From Pedobacter zeaxanthinifaciens (GTDB lineage Bacteria > Bacteroidota > Bacteroidia > Sphingobacteriales > Sphingobacteriaceae), in contig NZ_QMHP01000001.1 of NCBI RefSeq assembly GCF_003313335.1, positions 310,001 to 374,000 of the forward strand: 64,000 nt of DNA. Direction: 5' to 3'. Numbering within the stretch: position 1 is the stretch's first letter; the number at the start of each line of letters is the position of its first letter. This document shows, piece by piece, positions 41,671-51,000 of the stretch. Position numbers and translations under genes: made by a program. Below the pieces are notes generated by a model. That model did not search any database. It worked only from the letters and a program-made list of their open reading frames with translations, and had not been told where the DNA came from.

Positions 41671-42849
41671 CTAATAATACTGCACAATATTGGTTTTGAC
41701 AACCACGTAGTTTTGACCAAGCTGCGTAAAAAGATAAAAAGTTTGCTGATCAGGTTTGATTTTGAACTTTTTGACTAAGTTTTCCGCTTTTTCTGGAAAG
41801 TTACGTACAATCACGTTGCCAGTTAATTGTTTCGCTTTTTTTAGTTCATTGGGATTTAGCACTGTATCAATTTCAAAAATACGTCCTGCAAAAGACGTTT
41901 GCTTGGTTTTGCTGTAGTAGAGATGACTTTGCTTACCCAATTTCTGCAAGTCGTATAAATTAGCAATGGCGTTAAAAGCACCGCTTTTCATTAAAGCCGC
42001 ATCAGCTTCGTATAAAAAGCCTTCAGTAACATCTTCAATTAAATAGTTTGTTGTTGAGCTGTCGTTTAAGGGGAACTCAACCTGTTTGGTATCGGCATTT
42101 AAGGTAGCGCACACAATTTTTGGTTCACCTTTGAAACCCGCATCCAGTATCCAAACTAGCTCTTTGCACTCGTTTTTAATGCTCAAAATGTGAACTGCTG
42201 AAACTTCCCGAAGTTCACTCAACCCAGCATGAATATCCAACAAAGGTGATGTTTTGATGATTACTCTTTCCGCTTTCTGTAGCAGTAAATCCAAATGTTC
42301 CACCACGTTTGGTGTACAATCAGCAAGTTTGAAAACCTTTCCGCCGCTATTTCTGCGGGCCGGGTCAACGTAAATGGTGCCAAATTTTTCTTTGCTTTTT
42401 TCAAGAAAAGCTAAACCGTCTACCGCTAAGCAGTTGATGTTGTTTAAACCCAAAACTGATGCATTATGGGCAGTAATTTCAGAAAGTTGCGGGTTGATTT
42501 CACAGCTAAAAACCTGTTGCGCTTTTTTTGCAAAATAGTAGCTATCTACACCAAAACCCGCAGTGATGTCCAACACACTACTTCCTCTAATCAATTGTTG
42601 TTTGTAAGCTGCAGTATCTTCTGATGAAGTTTGCTCAATAGATAGGGTACTTGGATAAATAATATTTTCCTGATTAAACCAAGTGGGTAATTTCTTTTCC
42701 GCTTTCTTTTTGGCAGCAATTTGATTGGCCAATTCAGCGGCACTAACCTCAGCAAAAGGAGATTTACCTAATACAATTTTACTCACATCAGCATTGATAT
42801 TGCTGTTGATGTAAAGCTGTACTTCTTTCGCTAACAGGTCAGTATTCAT
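41671..42849 (-). CDS. SAM-dependent methyltransferase with THUMP-like domain
   Basis: The 392-aa protein has an N-terminal ~90-residue helical region, then a class I SAM-binding fold (SVLDITAGFGVDSYYFAKKA, FSCEINPQL, YVDPARRN) and a C-terminal THUMP-like domain (~300-392, with KQLTGNVIVRNFP and FYLFTQLGQ). The family is related to tRNA/rRNA methyltransferases; a nucleic acid substrate is likely but not determined. It lies 7 nt downstream of the aspartate kinase and is the last gene of a five-gene minus-strand run. Confidence 0.85.
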   Translation of the reverse strand: MNTDLLAKEVQLYINSNINADVSKIVLGKSPFAEVSAAELANQIAAKKKAEKKLPTWFNQENIIYPSTLSIEQTSSEDTAAYKQQLIRGSSVLDITAGFGVDSYYFAKKAQQVFSCEINPQLSEITAHNASVLGLNNINCLAVDGLAFLEKSKEKFGTIYVDPARRNSGGKVFKLADCTPNVVEHLDLLLQKAERVIIKTSPLLDIHAGLSELREVSAVHILSIKNECKELVWILDAGFKGEPKIVCATLNADTKQVEFPLNDSSTTNYLIEDVTEGFLYEADAALMKSGAFNAIANLYDLQKLGKQSHLYYSKTKQTSFAGRIFEIDTVLNPNELKKAKQLTGNVIVRNFPEKAENLVKKFKIKPDQQTFYLFTQLGQNYVVVKTNIVQYY

Positions 42850-42856
42850 AAGGTAA

Positions 42857-44122
42857 CTACTGAATATTTTTCATCACCATTTGGCAAGTATTCCTACTTT
42901 TCACCTCCAACCAAACTTTTTTGTTTAGCGTAACCCTGTCAATGGTTTGCTGATTGTAGTAACGGATAGTCACCAATTCCATATCCTTGTTGTATTTCAC
43001 CTTAAAGTTCACCGACAAATCAGCTATTAAGCGTTCAATTTTTTGTTGGTCATCATCAATGCTAACCGAAAAACTGATTGCCGAATTGAGCATGGTGTTA
43101 ACTTTTACCTTGTTTTGATGGAAAATAGCGAATATATCACTTAAATTTTCCTCGATGATGAACGAAAAATCTTTGGGAGAAATCGATAACAACACCTGAT
43201 TCACTTTAAATATGAACGAAGGTACCGGAATGGTGGTAGCCTGAGTACTTACTTCGGTTCCTGTTTCGTTAGGGTGAATAAAAGACCTCACGAATAGCGG
43301 AATGCCTTTATTTTTGATTGGTTTTATGGTTTTCGGGTGGATTACCGTAGCTCCGTAATAGGTAAGTTCAATAGCATCATGGTAGGAGAGTTGAGGTATT
43401 TTCTCTGTTTCATCAAACCATTTCGGGTCAGCATTCAACACACCTGGCACATCCTTCCAAATAGTCATTTTTTCAACGTCCAGTGCAGCGCTAAAAATTG
43501 CAGCAGTATAATCTGAGCCTTCGCGACCTAAGGTGCTGGTGAAGTTTTCGCTTGTAGCACCAATAAAGCCTTGAGTGATGACCACACCTTGCGATAAATA
43601 GCTAGGCAATTGTTTTTGAATCGTAGCAGTGGTTTTGTCCCATTGTACGTTGGCTTCACGGTAGTTGTTATCTGTTTGGATATAATTACGGGCATCTTGC
43701 CAAATGGTAAATGTGCCTTGTTGGTTCAGGTAAGCGGCAATAATTTTCGATGATACCAGTTCTCCAACCGATACAATTTGATCATACAGATAGTCTGCAC
43801 TGTCTTCCGCTTCTTCTTCCAATAGCCATTCTATCTCCACAAAAGTATTCGCTACATCATTGTAAACAGGATTTTGCGTATCTGTAAATAGCTTCGAAAT
43901 AATATCGAAATGAAAGGACTTGATATCCTCCAACAGTTGATGCTTATTGTCGTCGCCGTTGATATGGGCAAAGGCTAATTCCTGCAATCTATCAGTAGTT
44001 TTATCCATTGCGGATACCACAACTAACAGGTTGTTTGTGCCGTAAGCTTGAATAATTTGAGTAACGTTTTTAATTCCTTCGGTGTTTTTGATGGATGCAC
44101 CACCAAATTTATAAACTTGCAT
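42857..44122 (-). CDS. Aspartate kinase, monofunctional (paralogue 1)
   Basis: The 421-aa enzyme phosphorylates aspartate, the entry to Lys/Thr/Met/DAP synthesis. KFGGASI at 5-11 binds ATP/aspartate, LGREGSDYTAAIF forms the catalytic loop, WKDVPGVLNADPKW binds nucleotide, and C-terminal ACT-like regulatory segments follow (~300-415). The ATG directly follows the stop of the RsiV-like lipoprotein gene. A second aspartate kinase lies at 55136-56449, which is more clearly tied to lysine/DAP synthesis by its lysA neighbour. Differential feedback control is likely. Confidence 0.9.
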   Translation of the reverse strand: MQVYKFGGASIKNTEGIKNVTQIIQAYGTNNLLVVVSAMDKTTDRLQELAFAHINGDDNKHQLLEDIKSFHFDIISKLFTDTQNPVYNDVANTFVEIEWLLEEEAEDSADYLYDQIVSVGELVSSKIIAAYLNQQGTFTIWQDARNYIQTDNNYREANVQWDKTTATIQKQLPSYLSQGVVITQGFIGATSENFTSTLGREGSDYTAAIFSAALDVEKMTIWKDVPGVLNADPKWFDETEKIPQLSYHDAIELTYYGATVIHPKTIKPIKNKGIPLFVRSFIHPNETGTEVSTQATTIPVPSFIFKVNQVLLSISPKDFSFIIEENLSDIFAIFHQNKVKVNTMLNSAISFSVSIDDDQQKIERLIADLSVNFKVKYNKDMELVTIRYYNQQTIDRVTLNKKVWLEVKSRNTCQMVMKNIQ

Positions 44123-44932
44123 TTATGGTGTAGGTGTTAAGATGGTTTGTGGTTTGGCGATATCGGTAAGTTTTGCAAACGGAATTGTCAATTCGGTGAT
44201 ACCGCTTGCGTATGGTTTAATTTCATATTGATTATAAAGAAACGTTAAGCCTTTGTTGCTTACATAAAAAGCCGCTGGCAAAGAAAATTTCCCATCAGTG
44301 AAAAAATAACGGTCTTTTAAAGGTTCCGTAGCACTAATGTTTTCATCTTTCCTAAATATTTCTTCCGCAACTTTAAGCAGTGCCAATTTTTTATCAGGCC
44401 TAATTAAAGAATCAAGCGTAATTAAACTGGAGGTTTTTGGATTGAAATTGATGAACGTAATGTTAGTACTGCCATGAGCGCCACCTGCATAGGAAGCATT
44501 GATGTATTTTAGCGCTACATAATTGTGCAATTGCCTTACTACTTTCACATCAATTAGCAAATACCACCATTGTGCAGTACCTGGATTTTCTAAATAAAAT
44601 TGATTGTATTTTCGGATGAAGCTGCTGGCAATATCCTCATAAGCATTGGGATGATCTTCTTCTTTAAAAAAATCGAAGACCTGTTGTTTCACAAAGTTGT
44701 TAAGTTCGTCATTGTCGAAAATTGGATATTTCACCACCGCATTGGCAGTATCAGCATAGCTATTAAGCTCGGGCTTTACCAAATTGTTGCTTAGTACTTT
44801 AACTGAATCATACCTGTAGGTTAAGGTATCATTTTCGGCAGTAATTACATGTGCCACTTTTTTATCGTTATTGCTGTTGGTACAGGCCAATAATAGGCTT
44901 GCTGCTAACAAAGAGAGAACTATTTTCTTCAT
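44123..44932 (-). CDS. RsiV/DUF3298-like lipoprotein
   Basis: A 269-aa lipoprotein (lipobox LLAC, residues ~14-17). The DUF4163 part (VLSNNLVKPELNSY...VVKYPIFDN...NNFVKQQVFDFF) is followed by DUF3298 (GGAHGSTNITFINFNPKTSSLITLDSLI, given by edges, then FYVSNKGLTFLYNQYEI). In Bacillus, RsiV binds lysozyme and controls an ECF sigma factor; here no sigma gene adjoins, so this is an envelope lipoprotein of unknown ligand. ATG at 44932 is preferred over the GTG one codon earlier. Confidence 0.82.
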   Translation of the reverse strand: MKKIVLSLLAASLLLACTNSNNDKKVAHVITAENDTLTYRYDSVKVLSNNLVKPELNSYADTANAVVKYPIFDNDELNNFVKQQVFDFFKEEDHPNAYEDIASSFIRKYNQFYLENPGTAQWWYLLIDVKVVRQLHNYVALKYINASYAGGAHGSTNITFINFNPKTSSLITLDSLIRPDKKLALLKVAEEIFRKDENISATEPLKDRYFFTDGKFSLPAAFYVSNKGLTFLYNQYEIKPYASGITELTIPFAKLTDIAKPQTILTPTP

Positions 44933-44942
44933 CACTTAAGTT

Positions 44943-45410
44943 TTAAAGTTTACCCAATTGCTCTTTGGTGAACGAAGCGTTTAGCCATTCGCTCTCGTAA
45001 TTAGCGCCGTACTTATCATAAAAATTAATAGCTGGCTGGTTCCAATCCAATACTTGCCAGTTCATTCCATTAAAGTTTTTTTCCTTTGCTTCCTTTACTA
45101 CACGGTCGAAAAGTAAATTTCCAATTCCCTTACCTCTGTAATTTTCCGTAACCAAAAAGTCTTCCAAGTATAAACGGCAACCTTTCCAAGTTGAGTATCT
45201 GATGTAAAACAAAGCTAAGCCAACTATGGTTTGCCCATCAAGTGCTACAAAGGCTTTCCATACTGGATTATCGCCAAAGCCGGCCTTCACAAATTCATCT
45301 AAAGTAACTGTTACTTCCTGGGGCGCCTTTTCATAAACGGCCAATTCCATAATCAGTTCCAATAAACGCGGACAATCAGCAGCAGTGGCGGTTCTTATTT
45401 CTATATTCAT
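44943..45410 (-). CDS. GNAT-family N-acetyltransferase (diamine acetyltransferase-like)
   Basis: The 155-aa GNAT enzyme resembles spermidine/spermine or thialysine N-acetyltransferases: an IRTATAADCPRLLELIMEL start, YIRYSTWKGCRLYLEDFLV (beta strand 4), and the acetyl-CoA loop YRGKGIGNLLFDRV. The small-amine substrate is inferred from family similarity. It lies 10 nt upstream of the RsiV-like gene and 21 nt downstream of yggS, in the same operon. Confidence 0.87.
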   Translation of the reverse strand: MNIEIRTATAADCPRLLELIMELAVYEKAPQEVTVTLDEFVKAGFGDNPVWKAFVALDGQTIVGLALFYIRYSTWKGCRLYLEDFLVTENYRGKGIGNLLFDRVVKEAKEKNFNGMNWQVLDWNQPAINFYDKYGANYESEWLNASFTKEQLGKL

Positions 45411-45431
45411 GAAATGTATCTTTCGAAATGC

Positions 45432-46127
45432 TTAATTTTCGTTGTTTTTCCAATGCTTAATTACTCTCTTTCCAAAAATATTGCTTCCAATTCTCACCAT
45501 AGTACTTCCTTCGTCAATCGCTATTTTGTAATCAGAAGACATTCCCATTGAGATCTCTTTGAAAAAATCATCTTTCCTGAAAAAGCTTGTTTTTATGCCA
45601 TCAAAAAGTACCTTTAACTCATTAAATTCAGCACTTGTTTGTTCGTCGCTTGCAGTATTGGTGGCAATTCCCATTAAGCCAACAATACGTACGTTCTTCA
45701 ACGCATCAAATTCTTCAGAGCGTAATAATTCAATTGCCTCATCGAAACCTAAGCCAAATTTGCTTTCTTCATCAGCAATGTAAATTTGTAATAGGCAGTC
45801 GATTACACGGTTGTTTTTTGCAGCATGTTTGTCTATTTCCTTCAATAATTTTAAGCTATCAACCGATTCGATAAGTTTTACAAACGGCGCAATGTACTTC
45901 ACTTTGTTAGTTTGTAAATGTCCAATCAGGTGCCACTCAATATCTTCAGGTAGTTGGCCCTGCTTTTCAACCATTTCTTGTACTAAATTTTCTCCAAAAA
46001 CCCGTTGTCCAGCGTCATAGGCCTCTTGTACAGCCTCCGCCGGATGATTTTTAGATACAGCTACTAACTTTACGCCAGCACTTTCAATTTCTGTTTTATA
46101 TTTTAATAAGTTATCGGCTATGCTCAT
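45432..46127 (-). CDS. YggS-family PLP homeostasis protein
   Basis: The 231-aa TIM-barrel protein binds pyridoxal phosphate without known catalysis and buffers cellular PLP. K26 (VAVSKNHP) is the PLP Schiff-base lysine; FGENLVQEMVEK, WHLIGHLQTNKVKY, GLMGIAT and SMGMSSDYKIAI are all family motifs. It is the first gene of the minus-strand run through the THUMP-like methyltransferase; the divergent plus-strand gene starts 77 nt away. Confidence 0.94.
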   Translation of the reverse strand: MSIADNLLKYKTEIESAGVKLVAVSKNHPAEAVQEAYDAGQRVFGENLVQEMVEKQGQLPEDIEWHLIGHLQTNKVKYIAPFVKLIESVDSLKLLKEIDKHAAKNNRVIDCLLQIYIADEESKFGLGFDEAIELLRSEEFDALKNVRIVGLMGIATNTASDEQTSAEFNELKVLFDGIKTSFFRKDDFFKEISMGMSSDYKIAIDEGSTMVRIGSNIFGKRVIKHWKNNEN

Positions 46128-46134
46128 TTATCGC

Positions 46135-46142
46135 TATTTTTG
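46135..46142 (+). promoter_or_regulatory. -7 box TATTTTTG for the DUF4296/mutS2 transcript
   Basis: An exact TAnnTTTG match 61 nt upstream of the chosen ATG at 46204. It lies in the short spacer between divergent yggS and the DUF4296 gene. Confidence 0.45.
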
Positions 46143-46203
46143 TGGGTAAAATTAGATAACCTTTTTTAATTTGGCTATAAAAGCCGAAGTTTTTAATATA
46201 CAG

Positions 46204-46584
46204 ATGACGAGATTTTTATTGATGTTGCTAGTTGTTTGCTCAATTTTTGCCTGCAAACCTGGTATTCCAAAAGATATCATCCAGCCCGCCGAAATGGAAA
46301 ATATACTACATGACATTCATGTGGTTGATGGATATGTAGCTAACATACCAACACCAGATAGTGCGAAAAAAGTAGTATCGCCGTTATACAAAGGTATTTT
46401 TAAAAAGTACGGGGTCGACTCAGCTTTACATGCCAAAAGCATGACTTATTACTACCTTCACCCTGATGTGCTTACCAAAATGTACGATAACATTAGTACA
46501 AGGTTAGGGAAAGAAAGGGACATCGAAGCAAATAAACAACAAAAATCTACCACTCCAGAAGCGCCAAAGGAGTTGAAAAATTAA
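46204..46584 (+). CDS. DUF4296 lipoprotein
   Basis: The 126-aa protein starts MTRFLLMLLVVCSIFACKPG (lipobox IFAC), so the ATG at 46204 is preferred over a TTG at 46171, which would bury the signal peptide. The body follows DUF4296: IIQPAEMENILHDIHVVDGY, YKGIFKKYGVDSALHAKSMTYY, LTKMYDNISTRL. The family is Bacteroidota-specific, often encoded beside housekeeping genes, and of unknown function. One base separates it from mutS2. Confidence 0.85.
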   Translation: MTRFLLMLLVVCSIFACKPGIPKDIIQPAEMENILHDIHVVDGYVANIPTPDSAKKVVSPLYKGIFKKYGVDSALHAKSMTYYYLHPDVLTKMYDNISTRLGKERDIEANKQQKSTTPEAPKELKN

Positions 46585-46585
46585 T

Positions 46586-48958
46586 ATGCTATATCCAGAA
46601 AATTGTGAAGAGAGATTAGGCTTTAACGAAGTTAGGCAAATGGTGCGTCAGCATTGCTTGAGTACCATGGGACAAAACTTGGTTGATAAAATGCAAGTAA
46701 TGGCAAAACATGATCAGATCGATAAGTTTTTACGCCAAACAAAGGAATTCAAAAGCATTTTAGAAAACCAAGAACCACTACAAATAAGTGCTTTTTTCGA
46801 TATTAAAATATTAGCTGATAAAATTAGGGTTGAAGGAAGTTATCTCATAGAAGATGAACTTTTTAAAATATACACCTCTTTACAAACCGTTTTTGCCGTT
46901 ATTAAATTTTTTGATGATAGAAAAGACGTATATCCTAGCTTAGAGGCACTTTTTGAACATTTGCCTATAGAAAGGAATATCCTCCGGAAAATTGAAGATT
47001 TGCTAGACGCCAAAGGTAAAATTAAGCCCAACGCCTCTAGAGAATTACTTGATATTACTACAGCAATAGCGAAAGGTGAGCAGGAAGTTCGCCGTAAAAT
47101 GGATAGCATTTATAAAAGTGCGGTAGCTAATAATTGGGTGGCAGATGGTAGTTTGACAGTTCGTGACGGTAGGATGTGTATTCCTATTTTGGCCGAAAAT
47201 AAGCGTAAACTTAAAGGTTTCATCCATGATGAATCTGCCAGCGGCCAAACTGTTTATTTGGAGCCAGAAGAAGTTTTTACGCTCAATAATAAGTTAAGGG
47301 ACTTGGAATTTGATAGGAGGCGGGAAATTATCAGGATTTTGATTGCCACCACCAACGAGCTTCGTCCTTACATTCCCATCTTGTTATCGTACCACGGTTT
47401 TTTAACTAAACTTGATTTTGTTAGAGCTAAGGCCTTATTTGCCATTCAGGTTGGTGCACAAATGCCGGTATTGTTGAAGGAAGCTAAAACCAAGCTGATC
47501 AATGCTCGCCACCCTTTGTTATTGTTATCCTTCGCTGCCGATCAAAAAACAGTAGTGCCGCTTAATATTCAATTAGATGAAGGTACTAGGGCGGTGCTGG
47601 TTTCTGGACCAAATGCCGGAGGAAAATCGGTGTGCATGAAAACCGTAGGATTGCTACAAATGATGTTGCAAACTGGGCTACTTGTGCCGGTTGATGAGCA
47701 CAGTGAAATGGGTATTTTCCATCAAATTTTCGCTGATATTGGTGATGATCAATCTATTGAATCGGATTTGAGTACCTACAGTGCCCATTTAAATAAGATG
47801 CGCTATTTCGTAGCTCATGCCAACGCAAAAACTTTGGTTTTAATTGATGAATTTGGCACAGGAACAGATCCTCAATTTGGCGGGCCAATGGCCGAAGCAG
47901 TACTGGAAGTGCTTAATAACAAGAAAGTAAGAGGTGTGATTACGACGCACTATAGTAATTTGAAATTGTTTGCTGGCGATACCGATGGACTTGAAAATGC
48001 ATCGATGTTGTTTGATAATAGCAGGATGAAGCCACTGTATATTCTTGATATTGGGAAACCTGGAAGTTCCTATGCGTTTGAGATTGCCCAAAATATTGGT
48101 TTGCAGAAAGATGTGTTGGAATTAGCGAAGCAAAAAATCGGAACTAATCAAAACAGTATTGATAGCTTATTGGTGGATTTAGAAAAGGAAAAGCGCCAAG
48201 TACATGAGTCAAAAGTAAAGCTGGCCAACCAGCAAAATAGGCTAAATCAGTTATTGGCAGAAAACGAAAAGCAGAAATTATATCTTGAGGAGAATAAGAG
48301 AAATTTAATTAAAGACGCCAAATTACAGGCTCAAAATATCATTAAAGATGCCAATAAGTTGGTAGAAAATACCATCGCACAAATCAAGAAAAAACAGGCT
48401 GATAAGGAAGCGACACGTGAGTTGAGGCAAAATTTACAAAAAGGCTTGGTTAAGAACGAAGTGAAGATTGAGGAGCCTAAACCGGTTGTGGTTTACGAAA
48501 ATACGGCAATTGAAGTTGGCGATTGGGTACAACTCAACGGAACAGAAAGCACTGGACAGGTGATGGAAGTGAACAAAAGTAATTTGGTTGTTGCTTTTGG
48601 TGATTTGCGATCGGTGGTTAAAATGAACCGTGTACAGAAAATTAGCAACAAGCAAGTGAAGAAACTAGTTCAGCGTAGCTCTTATACCAATAGTTTAAGT
48701 GATGCAGTGAGCAGCTTTAGAGCCGAGTTGGATTTGCGAGGAATGAGGGGAGAAGTTGCACTACAAGAGCTAGAAAATTACTTCGATAAGGCAATTATGC
48801 TTGGCTTTCCATCTGTTAAAATTATTCATGGCAAAGGTGATGGTATTTTACGTAAGTTAATTAGGAATCATCTTAAATCATACAAACAAGTGGATAGGAT
48901 GGAGGATGAGCACTTGGATAGAGGTGGAGATGGAATTACCTACGTTTACATGAAATAA
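46586..48958 (+). CDS. mutS2: Endonuclease MutS2
   Basis: The 790-aa MutS-family ATPase lacks the mismatch-recognition domain. Walker A GPNAGGKS lies at 341-348, Walker B in LVLIDEFGTGTDP, ABC-like DLSTYSAHL, a long coiled coil (~515-630), and a C-terminal Smr nuclease domain (~710-790: LDLRGMRGEVALQELENYF, IIHGKGDGILRKLIR). MutS2 suppresses recombination and in some species acts on collided ribosomes. Co-transcription with DUF4296 is likely. Confidence 0.96.
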   Translation: MLYPENCEERLGFNEVRQMVRQHCLSTMGQNLVDKMQVMAKHDQIDKFLRQTKEFKSILENQEPLQISAFFDIKILADKIRVEGSYLIEDELFKIYTSLQTVFAVIKFFDDRKDVYPSLEALFEHLPIERNILRKIEDLLDAKGKIKPNASRELLDITTAIAKGEQEVRRKMDSIYKSAVANNWVADGSLTVRDGRMCIPILAENKRKLKGFIHDESASGQTVYLEPEEVFTLNNKLRDLEFDRRREIIRILIATTNELRPYIPILLSYHGFLTKLDFVRAKALFAIQVGAQMPVLLKEAKTKLINARHPLLLLSFAADQKTVVPLNIQLDEGTRAVLVSGPNAGGKSVCMKTVGLLQMMLQTGLLVPVDEHSEMGIFHQIFADIGDDQSIESDLSTYSAHLNKMRYFVAHANAKTLVLIDEFGTGTDPQFGGPMAEAVLEVLNNKKVRGVITTHYSNLKLFAGDTDGLENASMLFDNSRMKPLYILDIGKPGSSYAFEIAQNIGLQKDVLELAKQKIGTNQNSIDSLLVDLEKEKRQVHESKVKLANQQNRLNQLLAENEKQKLYLEENKRNLIKDAKLQAQNIIKDANKLVENTIAQIKKKQADKEATRELRQNLQKGLVKNEVKIEEPKPVVVYENTAIEVGDWVQLNGTESTGQVMEVNKSNLVVAFGDLRSVVKMNRVQKISNKQVKKLVQRSSYTNSLSDAVSSFRAELDLRGMRGEVALQELENYFDKAIMLGFPSVKIIHGKGDGILRKLIRNHLKSYKQVDRMEDEHLDRGGDGITYVYMK

Positions 48959-49006
48959 AACCAATGCTGCCCAAAGTTGTTAATCAAAAAACAAAACGTA
49001 TTGGGT

Positions 49007-50086
49007 ATGAAAAAGGTAGTGTTCTTTGCAGCTATTTTAATTTTAGCTTTGTCGTGTAAAAAAGATCGTAATGATGTTGAAGATTTAACACCAGTAGACT
49101 TAAAAACAAAAGTCTTAGTTGGAAATTTAACCATGCCTTGGGAGTTAGTTTATGGCCCAGATGGTTTGATTTGGTTTACGGAAAAATCAGGCAAAATCAG
49201 TCGATTAAACCCAAGTAGCGGTCAAGTTAGCCTATTACACACCATTAGCGAAGTTAGAATGCAAGGTGAAGGTGGTTTATTGGGGATGGCCCTGCATCCT
49301 AATTTCAGCACCAATCCATATGTTTACGTATTTTACGGCTACGGCAGCAGTTACAAAAATAAGTTAGTGCGCTTCACGTATGGGAATAATTCCTTGAATA
49401 GCGCAATAACACTGTTAGACAATATTCCTGCGTCCAACAATCATAACGGTTCGAGAATATTGATTTCTGGAGATAAACTGTTTCTTACCACTGGTGATGC
49501 CGAAGATTTAAGTACTCCTCAAAATATTAACTCGCTAGCTGGGAAAATATTGCGTTTAAATTTAGATGGGAGCATTCCTTCGGATAACCCTTTTCCGAAT
49601 AATCCCGTATGGTCATACGGACATCGAAACCCTCAAGGCCTAACTTTAGTGGGAAATAGGCTGTTTTCTTCTGAGCATGGACCATCATCAGATGATGAAA
49701 TCAACATCATAGAAAAAGGCAGAAATTATGGCTGGCCCAATGTTACGGGTAAATGCAATGCAACAAATGAAACGGCTTTCTGCAATCAAAACAATGTAGC
49801 CGAATCGATTTTCGAGTGGACTCCAACTATTGCACCTAGTGGAATGACTTATTACAATTCTAATTATATCCCTCAATTTAAAAATTCGCTACTCCTTTGT
49901 TTGCTTAAAGATAGTAGATTAAAACAGCTAGTATTAAATGATGCCCAAAATGCCATTAGTGAAGTGAAGGATTTTTATGTTGGGGAATATGGCAGATTAA
50001 GAGCAATATGTCAATCTCCTGAAGGTAAAATTTACTTTTGCACAAGTAACGGCAGCGCCGATAAGATTGTTGAAATTTCAAAATAA
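49007..50086 (+). CDS. PQQ-type sugar/sorbosone dehydrogenase-like lipoprotein
   Basis: The 359-aa beta-propeller protein starts MKKVVFFAAILILALSCKKD (lipobox), which fixes the ATG at 49007 over an upstream TTG. Family motifs: LTMPWELVYGPDGLIWFTEK, GEGGLLGMALHPNF, SNNHNGSRI, GHRNPQGL, SSEHGPSSDDEINI, GRNYGWPNVTG. Soluble PQQ glucose dehydrogenases (GSDH family) have this layout; a PQQ-dependent oxidation of a sugar is inferred. PQQ synthesis genes are not present here. Confidence 0.88.
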   Translation: MKKVVFFAAILILALSCKKDRNDVEDLTPVDLKTKVLVGNLTMPWELVYGPDGLIWFTEKSGKISRLNPSSGQVSLLHTISEVRMQGEGGLLGMALHPNFSTNPYVYVFYGYGSSYKNKLVRFTYGNNSLNSAITLLDNIPASNNHNGSRILISGDKLFLTTGDAEDLSTPQNINSLAGKILRLNLDGSIPSDNPFPNNPVWSYGHRNPQGLTLVGNRLFSSEHGPSSDDEINIIEKGRNYGWPNVTGKCNATNETAFCNQNNVAESIFEWTPTIAPSGMTYYNSNYIPQFKNSLLLCLLKDSRLKQLVLNDAQNAISEVKDFYVGEYGRLRAICQSPEGKIYFCTSNGSADKIVEISK

Positions 50087-50284
50087 TTACGGTTCAAGGT
50101 AGTTGAATAATAAGCTGAAATTTTGGTACTTACAAGTTGTAAACGTGTGGTTTAACTTATGTTTAGAAGTTGACGTTAGTGTATAAATTACAACACACCG
50201 CTACAACTTTTGCTTTTGTAAAGCAGTAAAGAAACCCTAATTTAGCCAACGCTTTACCCGAACATTCGGGAAAATATACCAAAT

Positions 50285-50998
50285 ATGATTAATAAAGTTG
50301 TAGCAAATGCTAATGAGGCCGTAGCTGATATTACGGACGGTAAAACCTTAATGTTAGGCGGGTTTGGTTTGTGCGGTATCCCAGAAAACTGCATCGCCGC
50401 TTTAGTGGAAAAGGGTGTTAAAGAACTTACCTGTATTTCAAATAATGCCGGAGTTGATGATTTCGGAATTGGTTTGATGTTGAAACAACGCCAAGTCAAA
50501 AAAATGATTTCTTCTTATGTAGGTGAAAACGCTGAATTTGAACGTCAGCTGTTGAGCGGAGAGTTGGAAGTAGAGTTGATTCCTCAAGGCACCTTAGCCA
50601 CGCGTTGTTTAGCTGCTGGATACGGTATGCCAGCAATTTTTACCCCTGCTGGTGTTGGAACCGAAGTTGCCGATGGCAAAGAAACAAGAAATTTTAACGG
50701 CAAGGATTATTTAATGGAATATGCTTTTGATGCTGATTTTGCCATCGTTAAAGCATGGAAAGGAGATACCGCAGGGAATTTAATCTTTAGATCTACCAGT
50801 AGAAATTTCAATCCCGTAATGGCCATGGCTGGAAAAATCACCATTGCAGAAGTGGAGGAACTGGTAGAAGTTGGTCAACTAGATCCTGATCATATTCATA
50901 CCCCAGGTGTTTACGTACATCGTATTTTTCAAGGAGCAGCTTATGAAAAGCGCATTGAACAGCGAACTGTTAGAAAATTAGATGATATGAAAATATGA
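50285..50998 (+). CDS. scoA: 3-oxoacid CoA-transferase subunit A
   Basis: The 237-aa alpha subunit of the SCOT-type CoA transferase (succinyl-CoA:acetoacetate) contains [13 protein letters not shown] at the start of the CoA-binding fold, [16 protein letters not shown], and the motifs [15 protein letters not shown] and [22 protein letters not shown]. With subunit B it activates acetoacetate for beta-ketothiolase cleavage. An unrelated four-helix-bundle gene separates it from scoB. A short CCCGA/TCGGG hairpin (50257-50270) lies in its leader. Confidence 0.93.
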   Translation: MINKVVANANEAVADITDGKTLMLGGFGLCGIPENCIAALVEKGVKELTCISNNAGVDDFGIGLMLKQRQVKKMISSYVGENAEFERQLLSGELEVELIPQGTLATRCLAAGYGMPAIFTPAGVGTEVADGKETRNFNGKDYLMEYAFDADFAIVKAWKGDTAGNLIFRSTSRNFNPVMAMAGKITIAEVEELVEVGQLDPDHIHTPGVYVHRIFQGAAYEKRIEQRTVRKLDDMKI

Positions 50999-51000
50999 TC

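Noticed and set aside
46840-47248. Minus-strand open frames inside mutS2 and other long genes
   Set aside because: They are antisense shadows of well-supported coding regions.
50257-50270. CCCGA/TCGGG hairpin before scoA as a riboswitch or terminator
   Set aside because: Only a 5-bp stem with no T run; too little to claim a regulatory role.
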